Positions 26,765-34,758 of a stretch of 64,000 bases of DNA are shown piece after piece. The position numbers and the translations under genes are program-made. This DNA comes from Streptococcus plurextorum DSM 22810. Lineage in GTDB: Bacteria > Bacillota > Bacilli > Lactobacillales > Streptococcaceae. Location: contig NZ_AUIO01000001.1 of NCBI RefSeq assembly GCF_000423745.1, forward strand, positions 62,001 through 126,000, given 5' to 3'. Position 1 is the first letter of the stretch. Each line of letters begins with the position of its first letter. The notes under the pieces are model-generated. The model searched no databases and was not told the origin of the DNA. It saw nothing but the letters and a program-made list of their open reading frames with translations.

Positions 26765-27627
26765 TAGTTCAACCCCGCTTTCTCAATCAATGGATAGAGG
26801 AAATCCTGCGCTTCCTTGATAGCTGCTCGTGTTTCCTCAACCGTTTCGCAGTTTTCTGACCACATCTCAATCAAGAATGGACCTTGGTAGTTAGTCTTTT
26901 TCAAGACTGCAAACATATTGTCCCAGTCCACACAGCCCTGACCGAATGGGACATCACGGAATTGACCCTTGGAGTTCTCGGTTACCGCATAGGTATCTTT
27001 CAAGTGAAGGGCTGCGATAGAACGGTGTCCCAGGTAAAATTCGCTGTAAATGTCATTGTGCCAAGCAGATACGTTTCCAGTATCTGGGTAGACAAAGAGA
27101 TAAGGCGAATCGATTTCCTTCTCAACTGCTAGATATTTTTCAATGGAGTTGATAAATGGATCATCCATAATCTCAATGGCCAACATGACCTGAGCCTGTT
27201 CTGCCCAGTCGCAAGCCTTGCGGAGATTCTTGATGAAACGCTCTCTGGTTTCAGGTGATTTTTCCTCATAGTAAACATCATAGCCAGCCAACTGGATAAC
27301 CCGAACGCCCAAATCCTGAGCCAGCTCAATACACTGTTTCATGGTTTCCAAGGACTTAGCTTCAAGAGTAGGATCATTGGAACCAAGCGGATAACGACGG
27401 TGACCAGAGAAGCAGATTGTCGGAATGCGGACACCTGTTTCATAGATAGCTTTGACCAAGTCCAAACGCTCTTCCTTGGTCCATTCCAAACGAGCCAAGC
27501 GTGCATCGCTCTCATCTACCGACATTTCCACAAAGTCGAAACCTAATTCTTTGGCAAACTCCAAACGCTCCTTCCATGTGAAATGCTTGGGCGTTGCCTT
27601 TTCATATATTCCGATTGGTCGTGCCAT
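26764..27627 (-). CDS. ulaE: L-ribulose-5-phosphate 3-epimerase (L-xylulose-5-phosphate 3-epimerase)
   Basis: TIM-barrel enzyme that epimerises L-xylulose 5-phosphate to L-ribulose 5-phosphate. The 287 residues include MARPIGIYEKATPKHFTWKERL, FVEMSVDESDARLARL, VIQLAGYDVYYEEKS, AIEIMDDPFINS (metal Glu), YPDTGNVSAWHND and LHLKDTYAVTENSKGQFRDVPFGQG. The ATG at 27627 starts 4 bases after the ulaD stop, with a G-rich ribosome site inside ulaD. An open frame reaching 105 bases further into ulaD is not needed. Confidence 0.95.
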   Translation of the reverse strand: MARPIGIYEKATPKHFTWKERLEFAKELGFDFVEMSVDESDARLARLEWTKEERLDLVKAIYETGVRIPTICFSGHRRYPLGSNDPTLEAKSLETMKQCIELAQDLGVRVIQLAGYDVYYEEKSPETRERFIKNLRKACDWAEQAQVMLAIEIMDDPFINSIEKYLAVEKEIDSPYLFVYPDTGNVSAWHNDIYSEFYLGHRSIAALHLKDTYAVTENSKGQFRDVPFGQGCVDWDNMFAVLKKTNYQGPFLIEMWSENCETVEETRAAIKEAQDFLYPLIEKAGLN

Positions 27628-27631
27628 AGGC

Positions 27632-28297
27632 CTACCCCCAGATACGACGGATTTCGTCTTTGAATTCACGTGCCGCAGCCGCTGGATCTGCCGCTTCTGT
27701 AATACCGCGACCTGCGATAAAGGTGAAGACATCTACTCCCTCGAAGAGTTTGAGGGTATCCACATCAAGACCACCTGTTACAGAAACACGGAAGCCCATT
27801 TCAACCAATTTTTTCACCTTGTTCAAGTCTTTTTCACCCCAGGTTTCGCCAGCAAGGAGGGCGTCACGAGATTGGTGATAGATCGCTTGGGAAATACCTG
27901 CATCCAACCAAAGCTGAGCTTGTTCAAACGTCCAATCACCATAAAGTTCGATTTGGATTTCACCCTTGTCACCACGCACTTCCTTGATAGCCTTCAAAGC
28001 AGCTTCCATGGTTGGAATGGTTGCAGAACAGATACAGGTCATCCAGTCCGCACCACGAACGGCATTGTTTTTAGCAACCGTACCACCCGCATCCGCACAC
28101 TTAGTATCTGCAACGATAATCTTGTCTGGGAAGAGGCTACGAAGAACTTCTACCAACTCGCTACCAACTTGGAGCAAGCAAACCGTACCTGCTTCAATAA
28201 CATCCACTTCATGTCCAACAGACACTGCAGCCTTAATCGCTCCTTGCAAGTCTGAATGGTCAAGGGCAACCTGTAAATTTGGGATATGTTTTGTCAT
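27632..28297 (-). CDS. ulaD: 3-keto-L-gulonate-6-phosphate decarboxylase
   Basis: Decarboxylates 3-keto-L-gulonate 6-phosphate to L-xylulose 5-phosphate. The 221-residue orotidine-decarboxylase-superfamily barrel has LQVALDHSDLQGAIKAA, VDVIEAGTVCLLQVG, the catalytic IIVADTKCADAGGTVAKNN (Asp-x-Lys-x-x-Asp, about residues 61-79), SVTGGLDVDTLKLF and FIAGRGITEAADP (phosphate loop). It lies 12 bases after ulaC in the operon, with AGGAGG before the ATG. Confidence 0.96.
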   Translation of the reverse strand: MTKHIPNLQVALDHSDLQGAIKAAVSVGHEVDVIEAGTVCLLQVGSELVEVLRSLFPDKIIVADTKCADAGGTVAKNNAVRGADWMTCICSATIPTMEAALKAIKEVRGDKGEIQIELYGDWTFEQAQLWLDAGISQAIYHQSRDALLAGETWGEKDLNKVKKLVEMGFRVSVTGGLDVDTLKLFEGVDVFTFIAGRGITEAADPAAAAREFKDEIRRIWG

Positions 28298-28309
28298 CTT
28301 TTCTTCCTC

Positions 28310-28795
28310 CTAGCTATCCAAATCTAAACCTTCTAAGTACGGGCTACTTTTTGATTCTTCCACCATTGCCAAGACTTCCTCCGGTGTCTGACAAGCTACC
28401 AGACGCTCAATGGAATTTTCCAATTCAAAGAGGGCAATAATCTGTGGAATAGCTACTGATGTGTGAATCTTTGGATCTGTCGCAGCCAAGGTCAACAGAA
28501 CAGAAACTTCCTTACCGTCTGAAAAGGCTACTGGCTTTGTCAAAGTTATCAAGGCAAAAGAATCCTTCAAGACTCCGACACCTGCCTGGGCATGAGGCAT
28601 AGCCATGCCTGGCATGAGCACATAGTAGGGACCATATTCTTCAGTCGAAGCGATGATTGCGTCGTAGTATTCTTCCGTTGCAGCACCGCTGTCAATCAAG
28701 GGCTCAACTGCCAAATGAACAGCTTCCTGCCAGGTTTCCGCTGTCAATCCCAAACGAATGGAATTGTTTTCGATAAATGCTTTTTGTAAATTCAT
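28310..28795 (-). CDS. ulaC: PTS ascorbate-specific EIIA component
   Basis: Cytoplasmic phosphocarrier of 161 residues, EIIA of the fructose/mannitol class. The phosphorylated His is in YVLMPGMAMPHAQAGVGVLKDSFALI (about residue 69), with the second conserved His later in ATDPKIHTSVAIPQIIALF. It passes phosphate from HPr to the EIIB encoded upstream. AGGAAGGA precedes the ATG, and a GC-rich hairpin lies in the 55-base gap to ulaB. Confidence 0.94.
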   Translation of the reverse strand: MNLQKAFIENNSIRLGLTAETWQEAVHLAVEPLIDSGAATEEYYDAIIASTEEYGPYYVLMPGMAMPHAQAGVGVLKDSFALITLTKPVAFSDGKEVSVLLTLAATDPKIHTSVAIPQIIALFELENSIERLVACQTPEEVLAMVEESKSSPYLEGLDLDS

Positions 28796-28818
28796 AACAA
28801 ATCCTTCCTATTAGGAAA

Positions 28819-28840
28819 GGGGAGGGAAACTCCCTACCCC
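28819..28840 (-). other. GC-rich intercistronic hairpin between ulaB and ulaC
   Basis: GGGG and AGGG arms pair with CCCT and CCCC around a TTT loop on the minus strand. There is no T-run, so it is not a normal terminator. It could fix the EIIB/EIIA protein ratio through mRNA processing or stability. Confidence 0.5.
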
Positions 28841-28850
28841 TAACTATTGT

Positions 28851-29129
28851 CTATAATACTTCCTGTAACTTAGTCTTGATTTCATTGTCATCCATGAGGT
28901 TATCAAGTCCGACCAAGTGACCTTGAGTCCGACCTTCTAACTCAGCAATCAAATGCTTAGAAGCAATAACGATGTCATAACCAGCTGCCAAACCTTTTGC
29001 CTCACCAACTGAGCATGAAGCGGATTGAAAATCTGTGACACCAAGCTCACGAAGGGCTTTTTCCACTTTCATTTTAATAACCATAGATGAGCCCATACCA
29101 TTGCCACAAGCCGTTAATACTTTAACCAT
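28851..29129 (-). CDS. ulaB: PTS ascorbate-specific EIIB component
   Basis: A 92-residue EIIB of the lactose/ascorbate class with the phosphocysteine loop VLTACGNGMGSSMVIKMKVEKAL (Cys at residue 8). It receives phosphate from UlaC and hands it to ascorbate during transport by UlaA. A ribosome site (AGGAGG) precedes the ATG. Length is normal for the family. Confidence 0.95.
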   Translation of the reverse strand: MVKVLTACGNGMGSSMVIKMKVEKALRELGVTDFQSASCSVGEAKGLAAGYDIVIASKHLIAELEGRTQGHLVGLDNLMDDNEIKTKLQEVL

Positions 29130-29192
29130 TGTCTCTTCCTCCTATTATAGAATATATCATTTTCAACATGGTGATTTGGGATATTGCCAAGA

Positions 29193-30614
29193 TTAGTCTT
29201 GAACATCGCCACGATAGTAAGCTTCTTTATCTTTTGCTTTGGCAAATTGCAGTTGCGGGATAACGAGCAAGAACAAGCAAACTAAAGCATATCCTGCAAT
29301 GCCGATGTATTTAAAGAGATAGCCAAATGGTACCCATGGAATTGCCAAGTCGATATTGCCGTGGTAACCACCCTTCAATCCAAGAAGTGCCACAGCTACA
29401 GCACCAACCGCTACTTGGAGAACCCCTGAAAGGAAGGAGAGAACAGCAGCTGCTTTCCAACCACCACGTTTGTCCGCATAGACTGCAATGGCTGCATTAT
29501 CAAAGAATACTGGCACAAAGCCTGTGATGATAAGAATAGGATTTTTAAAGATAACCAAAAGTGCGATGGTGATCAGCTGACCAACGAGACCAAAAGTGAA
29601 ACCCGAAAGCACAGCGTTTGAAGAACCAAATCCATAAGAAGCCGCAACGTCCACCGCTGGGAATGAACCTGGAAGAAGTTTGCTTGAAATACCTTGGAAG
29701 GCATTTGTCAACTCTGCTACGAACATGCGCACACCCTGCATCAAAATGAAGAGATAAACAGAGAAAGTCAAAGCTGTTTGCATCACATACATGAAGAATG
29801 ATTTAGCTGGGTTAAATGCCCCAGGGCCAATCAATTCTGCATTTGACATGATTTCTGGACCAAGAACCGCCAAAATCGCACCAAAGAATACTAACATCAA
29901 AGTCGCTGAAGCCACAACAGTATCATGGAAGATATTGAGGAAGCTAGGCAACTTCAAGTTGTCCAAATTATCTTCTTTTTTACCAAGTTTTGGCGCAATC
30001 TTATCGACAAACCAAATGGCAAATTGTTGTTGGTGACCGATGGCAAATCCGCCACCACCTGTCAAACGTTGCGTCGCTTCAACGGTCATATTTGAGCTGA
30101 CTGCCCAGTAAAGACCACAGATGATACCTACCGCCCAAGCGCCAGCTGCATTTTGCAACTGAGGGATCAAAAGGAGAACAAACACTGAAATAGTCGCAGC
30201 TTGTTGCACCATGATATGCCCTGTGATGAATAAGGTACGAACTTTGGTTACTTTACGAAGGGCTACCAGAAGGATGTTTACTCCAAAGCCAATCAAGAGA
30301 GCTGTGGTCGCCACATCGATGAAGCCCATTTCAGTTAATTTTGCATTGGCTGCTGCAAGCCCAAAATAAGGGTCAATAACCGCTGCTTCCAATTCAAACT
30401 TTTTAGCAAGGGCAACGAGAATTGGACGGAAGGTTGTGACCAAGCCCCCAGCACCGACGTTTAAAATCAGATAACCAACCGTTGCTTTGATAAATCCAGC
30501 AAAAACTTCATGGGCTGGTTTTTTTAGGAGAATGTATCCTATTAAAACCAAGAGACCAACAAAGAATGCAGGGTTCTGCAAAATGTTGGTTGAGAACCAT
30601 TGTAGGATATTCAT
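29193..30614 (-). CDS. ulaA: PTS ascorbate-specific EIIC permease
   Basis: Membrane permease of 473 residues that brings L-ascorbate in as the 6-phosphate. About 11 hydrophobic segments are visible, with family motifs ATVGYLILNVGAGGLV, ALLIGFGVNILLVALRK, TGHIMVQQAATISVF, LTGGGGFAIGHQQQ and SFPAVDVAASYGFGSSNAVLSGF. It is the first gene of ulaABCDEF, with GAGAGG before the ATG and a promoter overlapped by a cre site. Confidence 0.96.
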   Translation of the reverse strand: MNILQWFSTNILQNPAFFVGLLVLIGYILLKKPAHEVFAGFIKATVGYLILNVGAGGLVTTFRPILVALAKKFELEAAVIDPYFGLAAANAKLTEMGFIDVATTALLIGFGVNILLVALRKVTKVRTLFITGHIMVQQAATISVFVLLLIPQLQNAAGAWAVGIICGLYWAVSSNMTVEATQRLTGGGGFAIGHQQQFAIWFVDKIAPKLGKKEDNLDNLKLPSFLNIFHDTVVASATLMLVFFGAILAVLGPEIMSNAELIGPGAFNPAKSFFMYVMQTALTFSVYLFILMQGVRMFVAELTNAFQGISSKLLPGSFPAVDVAASYGFGSSNAVLSGFTFGLVGQLITIALLVIFKNPILIITGFVPVFFDNAAIAVYADKRGGWKAAAVLSFLSGVLQVAVGAVAVALLGLKGGYHGNIDLAIPWVPFGYLFKYIGIAGYALVCLFLLVIPQLQFAKAKDKEAYYRGDVQD

Positions 30615-30655
30615 ACGATATACCTCTCTTTTGATTTGTTTTATTTTACATATTC

Positions 30656-30683
30656 ATCATAACCTTTTGTAAGCGCTTGTAAA
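30656..30683 (-). promoter_or_regulatory. ulaA promoter with cre (CcpA) site
   Basis: TTTACA (30678-30683), 16-base spacer, TATGAT (30656-30661) on the minus strand. TGTAAGCGCTTGTA, a near-palindromic CcpA target, spans 30668-30681 and covers the -35 and spacer. The rest of the 331-base gap between ulaA and uvrC holds the uvrC terminator and a 7-base-pair hairpin at about 30891-30914; no gene is seen in it. Confidence 0.65.
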
Positions 30684-30786
30684 AGACCAAGAATTACACA
30701 GGCAACTGTTCACTCTTGGACTATTCTTCTGACAAACAGATTGGAAAGGCGGTGAGTACAAAAGCAAAAATAGCAGAAAGGTAATC

Positions 30787-30809
30787 AAAAAAGGCTTTAA
30801 ATGAGCCTT
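30787..30809 (-). terminator. Terminator downstream of uvrC
   Basis: Six-base-pair stem AAGGCT / AGCCTT (30791-30796 with 30804-30809) with TTTTTT on the minus strand. It lies about 140 bases beyond the uvrC start side, in the uvrC-ulaA gap, so on the minus strand it is upstream of uvrC and would stop read-through from the plasma of ula transcripts only if ula transcription ran leftward past its own start; its exact role is unclear. Confidence 0.35.
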
Positions 30810-30945
30810 CCTAAATGCTGATTTAAAACCTTTTGATGCTATTAAGAGATGTGTCTAATCTCAGTTTAGTGTTCCCTTCCCCCTATTCGTCAGTAACTGG
30901 TTTACTAGACAGTTACGATAGGCTAGTCAACGCTAAGCAATACTC

Positions 30946-32733
30946 TTACTTAGCTTCTGCTTGATGCTTTAAAACCTCAAGCACGCGCTCAGCAACCGTC
31001 TCAGGTACCCCCAGAGACCTCATCTCATCAATGCTAGCTTGTTGAATAGCCGTAATAGACTTAAAGGCTTTGAGTAAAGCCTGCTTCCGCTTTGGTCCAA
31101 GGCCTTTAATACCATCCAGTTTTGAGCTAAAGCTGTTTTTACTTCTCACTTGCCTATGGAAAGTAATGGCAAATCGGTGCACCTCATCCTGAATACGGTG
31201 CAGTAGGAAAAATTCCTGAGAATTTCTGGGAAGCTCGACGACTTCTAACGGATTGCCGAAAAGCAATTCATGGGTCTGGTGCTTATCATTTTTTTGTAGA
31301 CCAGCAATAGGGATAGAAAGTCCTAATTCATCCTCAATCACTTTCTTTGCCACATTGACCTGACCTTGCCCACCATCAATGATGATCAGATCTGGCAAGA
31401 TGAGACCGTCACGCTTTACCCTACTATAACGACGTCGAATCACTTCACGCATGCTGGCATAATCATCTGGACCGTCAACTGTCTGAATCTTATATTTACG
31501 GTATTCCTTCTTGGCTGGCTTTCCATTTTCAAAAACAACCATAGCTGACACAGGACTCGTCCCCATGATATTGGAGTTATCGAAGGCCTCGATGCGATTT
31601 GGCGTTGGAATCCCTAAGAGGAGGCCGAGGTTATCAACCGCGCCTTGAGTTTTAATCAAGTCTTTCTCGATAAGGTTAAACTTCTGCTCCAAACTAACAC
31701 GAGCATTTTTTGTAGCAAGATTGACCAGCTGTTTTTTCTCACCTTTTTGTGGCTTAATTACCTTAGCGGTCACCAAGGCTTCTACCGACTCTTGGTCAAT
31801 ATCTGATGGAATGAAAATCTCACCAGGCATAAGATGACTACTATCCCTGTAAAATTGCCCAAGATAGGTCAAAAAATCTTCTCCAGCCTCATTATAGTAG
31901 GGAAAGAGATTGACATCACGCTGGATAAGTTTTCCCTGACGCACAAAGAAAACCTGCACACACATCCATCCCTTATCGGCATAATAGCCAAAAATATCCC
32001 TATCTTGCATGTCTTGATGCATGACACGCTGCTTGGTGCGAAGGGTATTTACCGCTTCAATCAAATCACGGTACTCTGCAGCCCGTTCAAAGGCCATGCT
32101 TTCTGCCATTTCCTGCATTTTTGCTTTGAGTTGATTGACAATCTTGTCATCATGGCCATTCAAAAAGTTTTTGACATCTTCAATCAGCCCATCCCAGTAT
32201 GCTTTATCTGTCTGACAAGTGGTGTGGGCATTGCATTGCCCCAAATGATAATAAAAGCAGACTTTATTGGCTGGGTTGGTGCATTTTCTAAAAGGGAAAA
32301 TGCGATCCAAGAGTTTTTTGATGTCATTTGCCGCACCGCTATCAGGATAGGGGCCAAAATAAAGGCCATCATTTTTCTTGACCTGACGGGTAATGATCAG
32401 GCGAGGGTAAATTTCTTTGGTAATCTTGATAAAAGGATAGGATTTGTCATCCTTGAGTTTGATGTTGTACTTTGGTAAATTCTCCTGAATCAGATTGATT
32501 TCAAGCAAAAGCGCTTCAATATTTGATTCTGTTACAATAAACTCAAAATCCTCAATCTCAGATACCAGTAGCTCTGTCTTGGTATCGTGACTACCACGGA
32601 AATAGGAACGAACGCGGTTTTTCAGATTCTTAGCCTTACCCACATAGATAATGGTTCCATTTTTATCCTTATGCAAATAACAGCCAGGGCTGTCTGGCAA
32701 AAGCTCTAGTTTGTGTTTAATGGTTGTATTCAT
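30946..32733 (-). CDS. uvrC: Excinuclease ABC subunit C
   Basis: Nucleotide-excision repair nuclease that makes both incisions in the UvrB-DNA complex. The 595-residue protein has the GIY-YIG domain ([34 protein letters not shown], residues 12-45), a Cys-rich segment ([21 protein letters not shown], about 158-178), the UVR motif [27 protein letters not shown] (about 201-227), the RNase-H-like nuclease with [20 protein letters not shown] and [13 protein letters not shown], and a C-terminal helix-hairpin-helix pair. Complete and of normal length. Confidence 0.97.
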   Translation of the reverse strand: MNTTIKHKLELLPDSPGCYLHKDKNGTIIYVGKAKNLKNRVRSYFRGSHDTKTELLVSEIEDFEFIVTESNIEALLLEINLIQENLPKYNIKLKDDKSYPFIKITKEIYPRLIITRQVKKNDGLYFGPYPDSGAANDIKKLLDRIFPFRKCTNPANKVCFYYHLGQCNAHTTCQTDKAYWDGLIEDVKNFLNGHDDKIVNQLKAKMQEMAESMAFERAAEYRDLIEAVNTLRTKQRVMHQDMQDRDIFGYYADKGWMCVQVFFVRQGKLIQRDVNLFPYYNEAGEDFLTYLGQFYRDSSHLMPGEIFIPSDIDQESVEALVTAKVIKPQKGEKKQLVNLATKNARVSLEQKFNLIEKDLIKTQGAVDNLGLLLGIPTPNRIEAFDNSNIMGTSPVSAMVVFENGKPAKKEYRKYKIQTVDGPDDYASMREVIRRRYSRVKRDGLILPDLIIIDGGQGQVNVAKKVIEDELGLSIPIAGLQKNDKHQTHELLFGNPLEVVELPRNSQEFFLLHRIQDEVHRFAITFHRQVRSKNSFSSKLDGIKGLGPKRKQALLKAFKSITAIQQASIDEMRSLGVPETVAERVLEVLKHQAEAK

Positions 32734-32747
32734 AGGTTTATTATAGC

Positions 32748-32780
32748 AAAAAAATGAGCTAGGACCTTATCCCAACTCAT
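32748..32780 (-). terminator. Terminator of the VOC/PhnB gene
   Basis: Eleven-base-pair stem (32754-32764 with 32770-32780, two G-U pairs) followed by seven T on the minus strand, 12 bases after the stop. Confidence 0.85.
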
Positions 32781-32792
32781 CTATGATTCATC

Positions 32793-33236
32793 TTAGTCTG
32801 CGTAGTATTCTTGACCGTAGCCTGCTACTTCTGCATTGACTTGCCAGTGGATACCGAACTTGTCTTGCAATGAGCCGTAAGCTGGTGACCATGGCACAGC
32901 TTGCAAGTCCATAGTGATTTGCTTGGCACCTTCAGACAATTTAGCAAACAAGTCTTTTGCTGTCGCTTCGTCATCTGTAATCAAGGCAACAGTAATGTTG
33001 TCCCCTACTGAGTATGGCATTTCTGGATTGTTGTCTGACAACATGAACCGTTGACCATTACTCAAACGGAACTGAGCGTTCATGACAAAGTTTTCTAATT
33101 CTGCTGGGCAGTTTGGCACGAAATCTTTGTAGAGATTGACTTGTTCTACTTCGGCACCAAGGGCGTTTTTATAAAATTCAATTGCTTCCTGACCATTACC
33201 ATTGGTAACGAGATAAGCTTCCATTGCTTTAAGCAT
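32793..33236 (-). CDS. VOC-superfamily protein, PhnB/YjdN-like
   Basis: A 147-residue glyoxalase-fold protein: MEAYLVTNGNGQEAIEFYKNALGAEV at the N terminus, AQFRLSNGQRFMLSDNNPEMPYSVGDNITVAL in the middle and PWSPAYGSLQDKFGIHWQVN near the end, the pattern of the PhnB group. Function in this group is mostly unknown. The ATG at 33236 is preferred because GGAGG lies 7 bases upstream; the frame is open 57 bases further up. It follows the HAD gene by 67 bases. Confidence 0.85.
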   Translation of the reverse strand: MLKAMEAYLVTNGNGQEAIEFYKNALGAEVEQVNLYKDFVPNCPAELENFVMNAQFRLSNGQRFMLSDNNPEMPYSVGDNITVALITDDEATAKDLFAKLSEGAKQITMDLQAVPWSPAYGSLQDKFGIHWQVNAEVAGYGQEYYAD

Positions 33237-33303
33237 GAGGACCTCCAAGTTTTGTGAATGGCTCATTATATCAAAAGAAGTGATTAGAAGCAAATCATCT
33301 GTC

Positions 33304-33987
33304 TTACAAAAGTTCTAAAAGCTCTGCGTAAGAATTTACTTGATAGGTGGGAATGGCTGAGCTATTATTTGGCTTTTCTTCTGGATTAAACCATACCGTA
33401 TCAATGCCTGATTGATTTCCTCCTTGAATGTCTGCTGTCAGACTATCACCGATCATTAGCGCAGCTTTCTGATCAAAACCATCAATCTCTGAAGCAATCC
33501 AATCGTAATAAGCCCTATCTGGCTTAGCAGTGCCAATTTGTTCCGAAATAAAAACCCGCTCAAAGAGATGCCCAATAGCTGACTGCTCAAGGCGTCCTTC
33601 TTGAATAAGGGTGACGCCATTTGTGGCACCAAAAAGACGATAGCCTCGAGCCTTCAATTCTTCCAAAAGTTCACGCGCCCCTGAAAAAGTCTGCCCTTGT
33701 TGGCTTAGAAAATGCTGGTAACGTAAGGCAAGGTGCTCTCCATCCCTCTCCTGACCAAAATGATCAAATACTCGGGAAAAACGGGTTGCAATGAGCTCTG
33801 ATTTACTGATTTCTCCACGCTCAAGCTGACGCCAAAGAGCAGCATTCATCGGCACATAATAATCCTTATAGGCCTGAATTTCTGACACGCCTGCTTCTTC
33901 AAGTAAAAAGGTCAATGCCATATCTTCAGCAAGCTCAAAATCTAAAAGGGTATGGTCAAGGTCGAATAATAGAAATTTGTAATGCAA
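33304..33987 (-). CDS. HAD-family phosphatase, YjjG-type noncanonical pyrimidine 5'-nucleotidase
   Basis: A 227-residue HAD hydrolase with the four motifs in order: FLLFDLDHTLLDFE (nucleophile and acid Asp at residues 9 and 11), LFGATNGVTLIQEGRL (motif II), GTAKPDRAYYDW (Lys) and ALMIGDSLTADIQGGNQSGIDTVWFNP (motif IV). The DHTLLDF start and cap size match the YjjG/YfnB group, which dephosphorylates noncanonical pyrimidine nucleotides. AAGGAAA precedes the ATG. Confidence 0.85.
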   Translation of the reverse strand: MHYKFLLFDLDHTLLDFELAEDMALTFLLEEAGVSEIQAYKDYYVPMNAALWRQLERGEISKSELIATRFSRVFDHFGQERDGEHLALRYQHFLSQQGQTFSGARELLEELKARGYRLFGATNGVTLIQEGRLEQSAIGHLFERVFISEQIGTAKPDRAYYDWIASEIDGFDQKAALMIGDSLTADIQGGNQSGIDTVWFNPEEKPNNSSAIPTYQVNSYAELLELL

Positions 33988-34014
33988 TATGGGAATTTTC
34001 CTTTCAATTCATTA

Positions 34015-34046
34015 CCACTCTTGAGACTAAAGTCACTCAAGAGTGG
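34015..34046. repeat. Perfect 11-base inverted repeat
   Basis: CCACTCTTGAG and CTCAAGAGTGG separated by 10 bases, in the 208-base gap between the HAD gene and the glyoxalase gene. Neither strand has a T-run. It may be a leader hairpin of the HAD gene or an operator. Confidence 0.7.
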
Positions 34047-34195
34047 GCGGCAAGCTCTTTGGGGATTTCCTAAATGACTTACTAGCTACTCTTATGATTA
34101 TGTGTCTTCATGACACGTTAACGATTTTAGGCAAGTGTTCTCAAAATAGTCGATGAGACTTGTCACACCGTCAAGCAACTATTTCTGTTCCAAAA

Positions 34196-34579
34196 CTAGT
34201 CTGCACGAATCACTTCCACGCGGTAGCCATCAGGATCTGTTACAAAATAGTAGCGTCCTGGACTTCCTGGCAATCCCTTAATATCTGTCGTTGGGTAGCC
34301 AAGCTCCTTGTGCCTTGCATTATCCCCTTCTAAGTCATCAGATGAGAGAGCCAAATGTGAGAAGCCATCTCCTACTGTATAAGGCCCGTGATCGTAGTTA
34401 TAAGTCAATTCAATCTCAAAGTCATCACCTGGAAGTGCAAGGTAGACAAGGGTAAATTGATGCTCGGGATAGTCCTTACGACGGGTTTCCTTAAAGCCAA
34501 AACCTTCTTCATAGAATTTTTGCGAAGCTTCTAGATCTTCAACTCGCAAACAAGCATGCAACATTTTTTTACTGGCCAT
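34196..34579 (-). CDS. gloA: Lactoylglutathione lyase-like glyoxalase I
   Basis: A 127-residue VOC-fold protein with the glyoxalase I order of metal ligands: MLHACLRVEDLEASQKFYEEGFGF (His8), DFEIELTYNYDHGPYTVGDGFSHLALSSDD (Glu and His) and FVTDPDGYRVEVIR (Glu). It would detoxify methylglyoxal adducts; streptococci with little glutathione may use another thiol. Ribosome site AGGAG precedes the ATG. Confidence 0.88.
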   Translation of the reverse strand: MASKKMLHACLRVEDLEASQKFYEEGFGFKETRRKDYPEHQFTLVYLALPGDDFEIELTYNYDHGPYTVGDGFSHLALSSDDLEGDNARHKELGYPTTDIKGLPGSPGRYYFVTDPDGYRVEVIRAD

Positions 34580-34758
34580 ATTGGTACTCCTTTTATTGTT
34601 ATGCCTTTAGTATAGCATATTTATCCTGAAAAACGAACCTAACCTTACCTAACACGGTGAAAATCACTTCTCCATCACTTAAGACATATCATCAAATAAT
34701 CTAGTCTCTCGAGACTTTTTGAGAAGTCCTTATTGGTTATTAAGGATTCGTTCTGAGC

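Noticed and set aside
27452-28255. Plus-strand frame of 267 codons opposite ulaE and ulaD
   Set aside because: Antisense to two intact enzymes with full motifs; no start signals.
30615-30945. Gene in the 331-base gap upstream of ulaA
   Set aside because: Short frames only; the gap holds the ulaA promoter, a cre site, one terminator-like hairpin and one unexplained 7-base-pair hairpin.
31834-32478. Plus-strand open reading frame of 214 codons opposite uvrC
   Set aside because: It lies entirely antisense to a complete, motif-rich uvrC, with no ribosome site; it is a shadow frame.
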